Shown in pieces: positions 1-6,717 of a DNA stretch of 7,799 bases. A program made the translations under genes and the position numbers. The notes beneath the pieces were generated by a model. The model did no database searches, had not been told where the DNA came from, and worked only from the letters and a program-made list of their open reading frames with translations. Position 1 is the stretch's first letter. The number at the start of each line of letters is the position of its first letter. Source of the stretch: Planctomycetota bacterium (GTDB lineage: Bacteria; Planctomycetota; UBA1135; UBA2386); the NCBI GenBank assembly GCA_023433825.1, contig JAEYTU010000144.1, positions 1 to 7,799 of the forward strand, read 5' to 3'.

Positions 1-357
1 GCACACCAGTGGGCCGAACTGGCGAACTTCGACCCGCGGTTCAGTCCGCTGCACTCGCACTGGACCTACGCCCGGCTGTCGGCGACCGGGCGACTCGCGC
101 AGGGCGGCGCGGCGAACACGACGCTGCCGATGTTCGGTGTCGCCGTCGACGCCCCGCCGCGGCCGTCGCAGTTCGAGGATCTCTCGTTCCGCCACTGGTG
201 GCCGAACTACCTCGGCGCGCTGACCGGAGCACCGTGGTGGCCGGTGGTCGTGCTGCTGCTCGCGTTCGGCGGATTCGCGCTGCGTCGCGCGTGGCGCGCC
301 GCGAATCACAAACCTCGCGAATCGGCGGTCAAGCCGATCGACCCGATCGGTCGATGA
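1..357 (+). CDS. C-terminal part of a membrane-anchored hypothetical protein (5' end outside window)
   Basis: Frame 1 is open from the first base to a TGA at 355-357, giving 118 residues of a protein whose start lies to the left. The visible part begins with a polar stretch rich in aromatic residues and histidine (HSHWTYARLS at about residues 18-27). It then has a proline-rich linker (about 50-57) and a tryptophan-rich patch (RHWWPNY). One hydrophobic segment follows at about residues 79-95 (PWWPVVVLLLAFGGFAL), and a basic tail (RRAWRAANHK) suggests the C-terminus is cytoplasmic. I do not recognise the family. The tail resembles the last membrane helix of a larger membrane protein. The next gene starts 27 bp downstream on the same strand, so the two may be cotranscribed. 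Coding status is supported by the uninterrupted frame, third-position G/C and a plausible membrane topology; the function is unknown. Confidence 0.72.
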   Translation, partial: AHQWAELANFDPRFSPLHSHWTYARLSATGRLAQGGAANTTLPMFGVAVDAPPRPSQFEDLSFRHWWPNYLGALTGAPWWPVVVLLLAFGGFALRRAWRAANHKPRESAVKPIDPIGR

Positions 358-384
358 CGCCGGCAGTTCGACCCCCGGAAGCCG

Positions 385-1788
385 ATGCTCGACTTGCTGC
401 TGCTGACGACCGTCCTCGCCCAGGATCCCCAAGCCGCCGTCCCCGCGCTCGACCGCGTCGTGCTTCGCGTCGGTGGCGAACTCGTCGGAAGGATCGAGCG
501 CCTGCTCTCGGACTACGTCGAGATCCGTCTCGACGCGCACACCGTGATCGGGATCGACCGAGCGCGCGTCCTGTCGATCGAACACGGCACCGGTGACCGC
601 GCGACGAACGCACCGAGCGAACCGGTGCCCTCGCCGACGCAGCGCGACGAGTGGTTCGTGCTGCACGATGCGCGCGGGATCGCGGTCGGCACATTGCACG
701 CCGTCGTCGTCACCGAGGACGCGACGCAGACGCGGCTGTCCGAGCAGTGGAGCTTCCGCGGCGCCGCCGAGGACACCGAGGTCACGTGGTACGAGATCGT
801 CGATGCGTCGCTGCGGCCGTCGAGCGCCTTCTATCACGAGAAGGTCCGCGACCAGTCGCCGGAGCGGCGCGTGCTGCGCGAGCGATTCCTGCGGCTCCAA
901 CTCGAAGGGGATTCGCTGATCGTCGAGGCCCGCGGCGAAGGTGGGCGCCGACGGATCGTGCACGGCTTCCCGGATTCGGCACGGCTGCCACTCGCATTCG
1001 CCGAGAGCATTCGTCGCAACCGCAACGCATCGTTGACCGGCGACGTGCTCGTGTTCGACGCGGCGACCGAGTCGTTCGTCGCGCGAAACGTGCTCGCGCC
1101 GGCGCAGCGCCTCGTCCCCGCTGTCAATTCCGGCAAGCCGGTGCGCGAGATCGCGTGGGTCACCGGCGGTCGGCGCCAGGCGATGTGGCTCGACGCGTCG
1201 GCGCGGACGCTCCGCCGTGAGGTCAACGGCGAATCGTTGGTCGCACTGCCGATGGCCGAGGCGCGTGCGCGCGAACTCGCCGATCGCGGCGCCTCGGCAG
1301 CACCCGCCGCCGTCGTCGAGGACCGCGAGCAAGGCCTGCGGCTGCGGCTCCCGAACCCGACGTGGCGCGCCGACGAGACGACGACCGAAGGCGTCCTGCG
1401 CGCGAGTGCGCCGTTGGTCGGCGCGACCGTGACATTGCAGCGCGTCGCGACGAGCGTCGACGGGGCGCCGGCGACCGAGGGCGCCGACATCGTCCTGCGA
1501 ACGCTCGAACGCACGCACCGCGACTTCACCGAACTCGGACGCCGCATGGCCGGCGAGACGCTCGTCGTCACGACCCGGCACGTCGTCCATCGCGAGGGCG
1601 AGGACGTCGCCGTTCGCAGCGAGCATCGCTTCGCGAGCGGCCGCCGCAAGCCGGCATGGCTGTGGCTCGCCGCACCCGAACCCGAGTGGGACTCGCTGGC
1701 CGTCGACTTCGAACGGATCGCCGCCGGCGTCGAGACGCGGACCGAAGCGGTCGGCGAACGTCCGCTCGGGATCCTGGCCCCGCGCTGA
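385..1788 (+). CDS. Secreted beta-rich hypothetical protein with Sm-like and PsbP/DcrB-like regions
   Basis: This gene encodes 467 residues. ATG 385 is the only possible start in this frame after the preceding stop, and GGAAG lies 3 nt upstream (377-381). The N-terminus (MLDLLLLTTVLA, then QD) looks like a very short export signal with a V-L-A cleavage site after residue 12. It lacks the usual basic n-region, so export is likely but not certain. Residues 23-67 (DRVVLRVGGELVGRIERL, DYVEIRLD, then IDRARVLSIEHG) have the strand pattern of Sm-like barrels found at the start of many planctomycete exported proteins. Residues 88-300 (WFVLHDARGIAVGTLHA...) resemble the beta-rich region that precedes transglutaminase-like domains, but no Cys-His-Asp catalytic domain follows. 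Residues 315-450 start with GLRLRLPNPTW and end with a helix DSLAVDFERIAAGV, consistent with a PsbP/DcrB (DUF1795-like) fold. These domain calls are fold-pattern inferences and the function is unknown. It may be cotranscribed with the gene to its left and is convergent with comM (22-bp gap). Confidence 0.8.
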   Translation: MLDLLLLTTVLAQDPQAAVPALDRVVLRVGGELVGRIERLLSDYVEIRLDAHTVIGIDRARVLSIEHGTGDRATNAPSEPVPSPTQRDEWFVLHDARGIAVGTLHAVVVTEDATQTRLSEQWSFRGAAEDTEVTWYEIVDASLRPSSAFYHEKVRDQSPERRVLRERFLRLQLEGDSLIVEARGEGGRRRIVHGFPDSARLPLAFAESIRRNRNASLTGDVLVFDAATESFVARNVLAPAQRLVPAVNSGKPVREIAWVTGGRRQAMWLDASARTLRREVNGESLVALPMAEARARELADRGASAAPAAVVEDREQGLRLRLPNPTWRADETTTEGVLRASAPLVGATVTLQRVATSVDGAPATEGADIVLRTLERTHRDFTELGRRMAGETLVVTTRHVVHREGEDVAVRSEHRFASGRRKPAWLWLAAPEPEWDSLAVDFERIAAGVETRTEAVGERPLGILAPR

Positions 1789-1810
1789 CGGCCGCCGCGT
1801 GGCGTCGAAT

Positions 1811-3391
1811 TCAGACGACACCGCGCGCCTCGTTCTGCCGGCGGACGAAGCCGCGCAGTCGGATCGCCTGCCACAGATCCTCGACCGCCAACTCGGCGCG
1901 ACCGTCGAGATCCGCCAACGTGCGAGCGATGCGGAGCACGCGGACGTGTGCGCGGCCCGACAGGTCCTCGCGCGCGAGCAATTGCTGCAGCGCCGGACGT
2001 AGCGACGTCAGGCCGCCGGACGAACGTTCGATCTCGCGCAGTCCGAGTCGGGCGTTCCGCGTCTCCGGCAGTCCGAGCCGGCGACACCGCTCGTGCTGCC
2101 GCGCGACGGCCGCGAGCACTCGCTCGCGCAACGCCGCCGTCGCGAGTTCCGGTGCGTCGGCGCGTCCCCACGCCTCCGGCGGGATCGTCGCGACCTCCAA
2201 CTGGATGTCGATCCGGTCGAGCAGCGGACCCGAGATCCGCGACGCATAGCGATGGCGCTGCCCGGGAGAACACAGGCACGGCCGCGTCGGGTGCCCGCGC
2301 CAACCGCACGGACACGGGTTCATCGCCGTCGCCAGCAGGACGTCGGCGGGCATCGTCGTCGTCTGCCGCGCGCGCCCGACGTGCAGCACGGCGTCCTCCA
2401 GCGGTTGGCGCAGCCCTTCCAACGCCTCACGCCGGAACTCGGGCAGCTCGTCGAGGAACAGCACGCCGCGGTGCGCGAGCGTGACCTCGCCAGGTCGAAG
2501 ATCGGGGCCACCGCCGAGCAGACTCGTCGCGCTGCTGCTGTGGTGCGGTGCGCGGAACGGCCGCTCGTCCGGCAGCTCGCCGCCGCTGCCGAGCAATGTG
2601 CCGTGAATGCGCGCGATCTCGAGCGCCTCGGCGGCGGTCGGCGGTGGCATCAATCCTGGCAGGCGGCGCATCAATGCGCTCTTGCCCGAACCAGGCGGGC
2701 CCGCGAACAACACGTTGTGCCCGCCGGCCGCCGCGACGACGAGCGCGAGCTTGGGCGTCTCGTGACCACGGACGTCGGCGAGATCGTCGACCGGCGAGCG
2801 CCGTGCGCGCCGCGGCGCGGGCGTCGCCGCCGCGATCCGCGCCTCGCCGAGCAGATGCAGAAGGGCCGACTCCAGAGTGTCGATCGGGATCACGTCGAGT
2901 CCGGCGACGTGCGCCGCGCACGGCGCGTCGCGCGACGCGACCAGCAACGAATGGAACCCGGCCTCGTGGACGGCGATCGCGGCGGCGAGCGTGCCGCGCA
3001 CCGGCAGGATCGCGCCGTGCAACGACACTTCGCCGTAGGCAGCGACCCCGTCGACGTGCTCCGGTGCGAACAGCCCACCGGCGCCGGCGAGCGACAGCGC
3101 CATCGGCAGATCGAACCCGGTGCCGCTCTTGCGCAGCCCGGCCGGCACGAAGTTGATCGTCGGGTGGCCGCGTGGCGACGGCACGCCGCACGCGCGGAAC
3201 GCCGCCAGCACACGGTGGTAGGCCTCGCGCACGACGGCGTCGACGAGTCCGAGGATCCGCGGCGAGCCCTCGCCCCGCAGCGACGTCTCGACGAGCACCG
3301 GAACGGCGTCGACGCCGAGCAGAGTCGCGCTGCCGATCGTCACCGTCCCGCCGCCGCCACGGCGACTCCGCGTCTGTCGCGCATCGGTCAT
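1811..3391 (-). CDS. comM: ComM/YifB-family AAA+ ATPase (Mg-chelatase-like branch-migration helicase)
   Basis: This gene encodes 526 residues, close to the usual length of about 500. ComM is a cytoplasmic hexameric AAA+ ATPase that drives branch migration during integration of transforming DNA, and it is widespread even in bacteria not known to be competent. Residues 22-142 form the Lon-C/ChlI-like N-terminal domain, with ILGLVDAVVREAYHRV, then INFVPAGLRKSGTGFDLPMA, then GEVSLHGAILPVRG. The ATPase core has Walker A GPPGSGKS (231-238), the family motif RPFRAPHHSSS (277-287), Walker B VLFLDELPEF (310-319), the cysteine cluster NPCPCG...CLC (C360, C362, C372, C374) and RISGPLLDRIDI (386-397). 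The Mg-chelatase C-terminal domain carries LSGRAHVRVLRIARTLADLDG (about 477-497). All key residues are present. ATG 3391 gives the full ORF, but GTG 3343 (residue 17) follows a purine-rich GGCGGGA and lies nearer the usual ComM start, so the first 16 residues (RRGGGG-containing) may not be translated. It is divergent from the kinase gene and stands alone. Confidence 0.95.
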   Translation of the reverse strand: MTDARQTRSRRGGGGTVTIGSATLLGVDAVPVLVETSLRGEGSPRILGLVDAVVREAYHRVLAAFRACGVPSPRGHPTINFVPAGLRKSGTGFDLPMALSLAGAGGLFAPEHVDGVAAYGEVSLHGAILPVRGTLAAAIAVHEAGFHSLLVASRDAPCAAHVAGLDVIPIDTLESALLHLLGEARIAAATPAPRRARRSPVDDLADVRGHETPKLALVVAAAGGHNVLFAGPPGSGKSALMRRLPGLMPPPTAAEALEIARIHGTLLGSGGELPDERPFRAPHHSSSATSLLGGGPDLRPGEVTLAHRGVLFLDELPEFRREALEGLRQPLEDAVLHVGRARQTTTMPADVLLATAMNPCPCGWRGHPTRPCLCSPGQRHRYASRISGPLLDRIDIQLEVATIPPEAWGRADAPELATAALRERVLAAVARQHERCRRLGLPETRNARLGLREIERSSGGLTSLRPALQQLLAREDLSGRAHVRVLRIARTLADLDGRAELAVEDLWQAIRLRGFVRRQNEARGVV

Positions 3392-3395
3392 CGAC

Positions 3396-3460
3396 GGTCT
3401 GTGCCGACGAAGCCGCGAAGGTGGACACACGTTCCCTAGAATCCGCCGCCTTCGCAGACC
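3396..3460. repeat. Interrupted inverted repeat in the comM-kinase divergent intergenic region
   Basis: Two nested inverted-repeat pairs lie in the 84-bp gap between the divergent starts. The inner pair is CGAAGG (3416-3421) with CCTTCG (3449-3454). It extends to 7 bp as GCGAAGG/CCTTCGC if base 3455 is used. The outer pair is GGTCTG (3396-3401) with CAGACC (3455-3460). The inner arms are separated by 27 nt that include the -10-like TAGAAT. This could be an operator for a dimeric regulator or a structured leader in the comM transcript. In GC-rich DNA, short arms like these can also arise by chance. Confidence 0.35.
3437..3442 (+). promoter_or_regulatory. Candidate -10 element (TAGAAT) for the kinase gene
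   Basis: TAGAAT differs from the sigma-70 -10 consensus at one position and is one of very few AT-rich hexamers in this GC-rich intergenic region. It ends 33 nt before the kinase ATG, a normal leader length. No convincing TTGACA-like -35 element lies 16-18 nt upstream, so this is tentative. Confidence 0.35.
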
Positions 3461-3475
3461 CCGCCGCCAGCGACC

Positions 3476-6232
3476 ATGCACGAGACGAACGACGACAACG
3501 CCACTCCCGATCCGTCGTCGGCGCCCGCCTCGTCGCAGCGCGAACGCATGCAACGACTGCAAGACGCCCTCGACGTCTTCCTGCAGCACGACGCCGAAGC
3601 CGACGCGGCCGGTCCGACCGACTCGCTGCTGGCCGCGCACGAACCGCTGCGCGAACTGCTCGAACCGATGCTCGCCGGCGACGACGCGCCGCGTTCGCTC
3701 GGCTCCGAACTCGGCGACTTTCGACTGATCGAGGAACTCGGGCGTGGCGGCATGGGCGTGGTCTGGCGCGCCGAGCAGATCTCGCTGCGACGTCAGGTTG
3801 CACTCAAGCTGCTCCCCGACGAGCGCACGCTGTCGCCGCAAGCGATCGTTCGGTTCCGTCGCGAGGCCGCCGCCGTCGCGATGCTCGACCACCCGAACAT
3901 CGTCAAGGTGTTCGCGACCGGGAGTGTCGGGACGACGCACTTCCTCGCGATGGAGCTGATCCAGGGCGCGCCGATGAGTTCGACGATCGCGTCGCTGCAG
4001 CACCTGCCGCCGGCGGACCTGTCGACCGGAATCTTCCTGGCCGCCGTCGACGACATTCGACCGAAGCACGCCCCGGCACCGAACGACCGAACGACGACAC
4101 TGGCCGCGCGCGCGCTGCCGAGCGGCGGCTACTACGCGCTCGTCGCCGGGATCGTCGCGCAGGTCGCCGACGCGCTGCATCACGCGCATCAGCGCGGGAT
4201 CCTGCACCGCGACGTCAAACCCGGAAACATCCTGCTGCGTCCGGACGGCGTGCCGGTGCTGACCGACTTCGGGCTCGCGCTGCGCGAGGACGCGCCGTCG
4301 CTGACGCGCACCGGCGAGTTCGCCGGCACGCCGTACTACTCGTCCCCCGAGCAGATCCGCGTCGGCCGCGACGGGGTCGGGCCGCATTCGGACGTGTTCG
4401 CGCTCGGCGTGACGCTCTACGAGTTGTTGACGTTGCAGCGGCCGTTCCAAGGCGCGACCTCGCAGGAGGTCCTGCAGGCGATCCTGACGCGCGAGCCGAT
4501 CGACCCGCAGCGGCGCAACGGCGAGGTGCCGGTCGACCTCGCCGCGATCGCGCTGAAGGCGATCGAGAAGGACACGACGCGTCGGTATGCGAACGCGTTC
4601 GAGTTCGCCGCCGATCTGCGCGCGTTCCTCGAACATCGTCCGGTCTCGGCGCGGAAGGCGAGCGCGACGCAGCGACTGCTGCGGTTCGCGCGCCGCGAGC
4701 CGATGTTGGCGACACTCGTCGTCGTCCTGCTCGTCGGTCTGCCGACCGTGCTGTTCCTCGTCGGTCGCTTGATCGGGCAGGCGCCGACGCTGCGTGCCGC
4801 CGAGCAGCGCGCGGCGGCGGAGGATCTGCAATCGCAGATCGACGCCGCATTCACGGCGATGGCCGTACGTCGATCCGGCGAGTACCTGAAGCGGTTCCAG
4901 GCGCTGTTCGACGCGAACCCGATGCATCCGGAGATCGCCGCCGGCGTCGCACTCGCCTACGAACGTCGCGACCAGCTCGATCGGGCGATCGAATTCCTCG
5001 ACGGGCGCGGCGCGGCCGTCGTCGCGACGAGTCCGACGCTGCAGGAATTGCGCGCGCATCTCGTCACGCGGCGCGACGCCGCCCCCGTGGCGCCGCCGAA
5101 GGAACTCCCGCCGATGCCACCGGTGCGAGCCCACGCGATCGACGAGTTCCTGGCTGGGCTTCGCGAGAGCTACGCCGCCGAGTGGGACGAGCGGCGCCAC
5201 GTGCTCGCGACGCAACACTACGAACGCGCCGCGCTGTTGAGCCCGCGCCCGCGGGCGCTGTTCCTGTCGATGGTCGCCGGCTCGGCCAGCAACTCGTCCG
5301 ACCGCGCGCGGGTCGCGAGTGCGATCGGCGCGTTGGAGGCACTGTGGCCGGACGAACCGGACACGTGGTTCACGGCGGCGACGGCGTGGAGCCGCATCGA
5401 TCCCGAGCGTGCACAGGCGGCGTTCGATCGGATCGTCCGCAACGAGCCGAACGTGCGCGGACTCGGCCGATTGCAGTTCGTCATCGCACAGGGTCGCGGC
5501 GATCGCGACGCTGCGCTGGCGGCTGGCCGCCTGATGGTCGACGAGAGCCCCGACGATGCGTTCGTCCGGACGATCTACGCCCAGGAACTGAAGTACGCCG
5601 GCCGCGCCGAGGAGTCCGCCGCCGAGTTCGCGGAGGCGTTCCGCATCGATCCGACGAACGTCTACGCGGCGCTGGAGCGTGCCAGCGTCCTGACGAACGC
5701 CGGCGACATCGACGCGGCGCGCGAGGCTCTCGCCGTCGTCGAACGCTCGCCGGACGCGCGTTGGCGCACCGAGGTCAACGTGATGAACGCGCACTGGCGT
5801 TACACGGCCGGTGACCTCGCCGGGGCGATCCCGTTCCTGCGCGACGCGCTCGCGCTGCAGCCGGAGCACCCGTACGCGCTGCGACTGCTGCTGAACGTGC
5901 TCGAGACCCACGATCCCGCCGCGCATCGCGCCGAGATCGTTCGGCGTGCGCGCGCGACCCCCGACGACGTCGCCGCGAACGCGCGCGCCGCCTACGCGCT
6001 GGTCGATCCGGACGATTCGCTGCCCGACGACGCCGCCGCGGCGTTGCCCCTCGCCGCGCGGACCGTCGTCCGCACCGGCGCGAAGCACCCGCAGGCGTTC
6101 GTCGCGCTGGCGCTCGCACTCGACGGACTCGGGTATCACGACGCCGCGCGCGCGATGGTCCCGATCGGCGAAGCGCGAATGCCCGACGCCGGTGCGATGT
6201 GGACGTCGTTGCGGCGGACGCTTGGGATGTGA
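3476..6232 (+). CDS. Transmembrane Ser/Thr protein kinase with C-terminal TPR domain
   Basis: This gene encodes 918 residues and is intact. It is predicted to phosphorylate Ser/Thr on cytosolic targets in response to a signal sensed by its C-terminal half. The N-terminus (1-80) is acidic, with LLAAHEPLRELLEPML at about 51-66, a helical lead-in common in planctomycete kinases. The kinase domain (82-385) shows a Gly-rich loop GRGGMGVV (89-96), the VALK lysine K111, helix C E130, the catalytic loop HRDVKPGN (244-251), DFG (264-266), an activation segment GTPYYSSPEQ (284-293) and HSDVFALG (304-311), so all catalytic residues are present. The hinge-to-HRD stretch is about 40 residues longer than usual; the insert spans about 174-218 and is rich in Pro, Asp and Thr. 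One membrane helix lies at about 409-432. Helical repeats of TPR type follow at about 486-520 and 630-831. With the kinase inside the cell, these should be extracytoplasmic. No Shine-Dalgarno is visible before ATG 3476. Two small genes follow directly. Confidence 0.95.
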   Translation: MHETNDDNATPDPSSAPASSQRERMQRLQDALDVFLQHDAEADAAGPTDSLLAAHEPLRELLEPMLAGDDAPRSLGSELGDFRLIEELGRGGMGVVWRAEQISLRRQVALKLLPDERTLSPQAIVRFRREAAAVAMLDHPNIVKVFATGSVGTTHFLAMELIQGAPMSSTIASLQHLPPADLSTGIFLAAVDDIRPKHAPAPNDRTTTLAARALPSGGYYALVAGIVAQVADALHHAHQRGILHRDVKPGNILLRPDGVPVLTDFGLALREDAPSLTRTGEFAGTPYYSSPEQIRVGRDGVGPHSDVFALGVTLYELLTLQRPFQGATSQEVLQAILTREPIDPQRRNGEVPVDLAAIALKAIEKDTTRRYANAFEFAADLRAFLEHRPVSARKASATQRLLRFARREPMLATLVVVLLVGLPTVLFLVGRLIGQAPTLRAAEQRAAAEDLQSQIDAAFTAMAVRRSGEYLKRFQALFDANPMHPEIAAGVALAYERRDQLDRAIEFLDGRGAAVVATSPTLQELRAHLVTRRDAAPVAPPKELPPMPPVRAHAIDEFLAGLRESYAAEWDERRHVLATQHYERAALLSPRPRALFLSMVAGSASNSSDRARVASAIGALEALWPDEPDTWFTAATAWSRIDPERAQAAFDRIVRNEPNVRGLGRLQFVIAQGRGDRDAALAAGRLMVDESPDDAFVRTIYAQELKYAGRAEESAAEFAEAFRIDPTNVYAALERASVLTNAGDIDAAREALAVVERSPDARWRTEVNVMNAHWRYTAGDLAGAIPFLRDALALQPEHPYALRLLLNVLETHDPAAHRAEIVRRARATPDDVAANARAAYALVDPDDSLPDDAAAALPLAARTVVRTGAKHPQAFVALALALDGLGYHDAARAMVPIGEARMPDAGAMWTSLRRTLGM

Positions 6233-6234
6233 GG
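6231..6234 (+). promoter_or_regulatory. Shine-Dalgarno GAGG for the first small gene, overlapping the kinase stop codon
   Basis: GAGG lies 5 nt before ATG 6240 and overlaps the kinase TGA (6230-6232). It fixes the start of the 81-residue protein and suggests translational coupling to the kinase. Confidence 0.6.
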
Positions 6235-6239
6235 CTGCG

Positions 6240-6485
6240 ATGACGGACCCGAACGACCACGCGCTGACGTTCTCCGACGACGAGGCGCGCGTGATCCGCG
6301 ACGTGTTCGCGCGATGGCTCGCCGGGGGTTTCACGAGCGTCGATCCCGCGGAGCCGATCGTCTTGCAGCGGGTCGTCGATCGGCTCGACGTCGAACTGCG
6401 CGATGCGCCAGCGACCGAATCGAACGAGGATCCGATCCACGCCGCGCGTCGTCGGCTCCACGAGTTGTCGGGCGGGGGAGACTGA
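6240..6485 (+). CDS. Small acidic hypothetical protein, coupled to the kinase gene
   Basis: This gene encodes 81 residues. ATG 6240 lies 7 nt after the kinase stop and is preceded by GAGG at good spacing. The frame is also open upstream inside the kinase gene, but that part is antiphase to the kinase and should not be coding. The protein is strongly acidic (17 Asp/Glu against 9 Arg, no Lys) and has no signal peptide or membrane helix, so it should be cytosolic. It starts with a short polar stretch, then a strand-like ALTF, then SDDEARVIRDVFARWLAGG, which should form an amphipathic helix. A second helix (IVLQRVVDRLDVEL) and a basic patch (AARRRLHEL) follow. I do not recognise the family. Residues 9-19 resemble the start of the next protein (LT, hydrophobic, S/T, D/N, DEA, x, V, I/L). 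Its position suggests a partner or substrate of the kinase, which is an inference only. Confidence 0.75.
   Translation: MTDPNDHALTFSDDEARVIRDVFARWLAGGFTSVDPAEPIVLQRVVDRLDVELRDAPATESNEDPIHAARRRLHELSGGGD
6474..6480 (+). promoter_or_regulatory. Strong Shine-Dalgarno (GGGGGAG) for the second small gene
   Basis: GGGGGAG ends 6 nt before GTG 6487 and lies within the last codons of the preceding gene. It decides in favour of the GTG start and against the upstream extension of the same frame. Confidence 0.6.
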
Positions 6486-6486
6486 C

Positions 6487-6717
6487 GTGCTCACACTGAC
6501 GCTGACCAACGACGAGGCGATCGTCCTGGCCGAAATGCTCGACCGGGTGACCGAAAGCGAAGATTGGCGCGGCGAGCACCGCGGCGAGGAGTACGCGCTG
6601 TGGATGCTCTCGGCACGATTCGACAGGTTGCTCTCGCACCTGTTCAGCCCCAACTACACGACCATCGTCGAACAGGCGCGCGAGCGCGTCCGACTCAGCC
6701 GATCCGCGCCCGGATGA
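6487..6717 (+). CDS. Small hypothetical protein, second of a tandem pair after the kinase
   Basis: This gene encodes 76 residues from GTG 6487, one base after the stop of the previous gene, behind a strong GGGGGAG site. An ATG lies further upstream in this frame (6403), but using it would bury the start inside the preceding gene and add an Arg-rich, non-protein-like leader. The protein begins LTLTLTNDEAIVLAEML, a short strand followed by a helix, then an acidic/Trp segment (SEDWRGEHRGEE), a helix ALWMLSARFDRLLSHLF and a basic C-terminal helix. It has no Lys, Cys, signal peptide or membrane helix. Small proteins with an LTLT-(D/N)-x-E-A start and two helices occur unannotated in many bacteria, but I cannot name a family. 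Its last 23 bp overlap the 3' end of the convergent minus-strand gene. Operon membership with the kinase suggests a shared function, which is unproven. Confidence 0.75.
   Translation: MLTLTLTNDEAIVLAEMLDRVTESEDWRGEHRGEEYALWMLSARFDRLLSHLFSPNYTTIVEQARERVRLSRSAPG

Noticed and set aside
1789..1810. Possible bidirectional terminator between the convergent 467-residue gene and comM
   Set aside because: The 22-bp gap has no stable inverted repeat and no T-run on either strand.
834..2315. A 493-residue minus-strand open frame across the 467-residue gene and the comM 3' end
   Set aside because: The composition is Arg/Ser/Thr-rich with no motif, and it conflicts with the better-supported genes on both strands.
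2093..3439. A 448-residue plus-strand open frame antisense to comM
   Set aside because: It is the antisense shadow of a fully conserved ComM gene, and its Arg/Gln-rich translation has no domain signal.
3172..5814. An 880-residue plus-strand open frame over comM and the kinase
   Set aside because: It is extremely Arg/Ala-rich, overlaps two secure genes in the wrong frame, and has no recognisable motif.
3392..6334. A very long minus-strand open frame continuing comM's frame upstream across the whole kinase gene
   Set aside because: It is antisense to an intact kinase with all catalytic motifs. Its translation is Arg/Gly/Val-rich low-complexity sequence without domains. Stop codons are rare here because of GC bias. 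Only the part from 3391 down is ComM.
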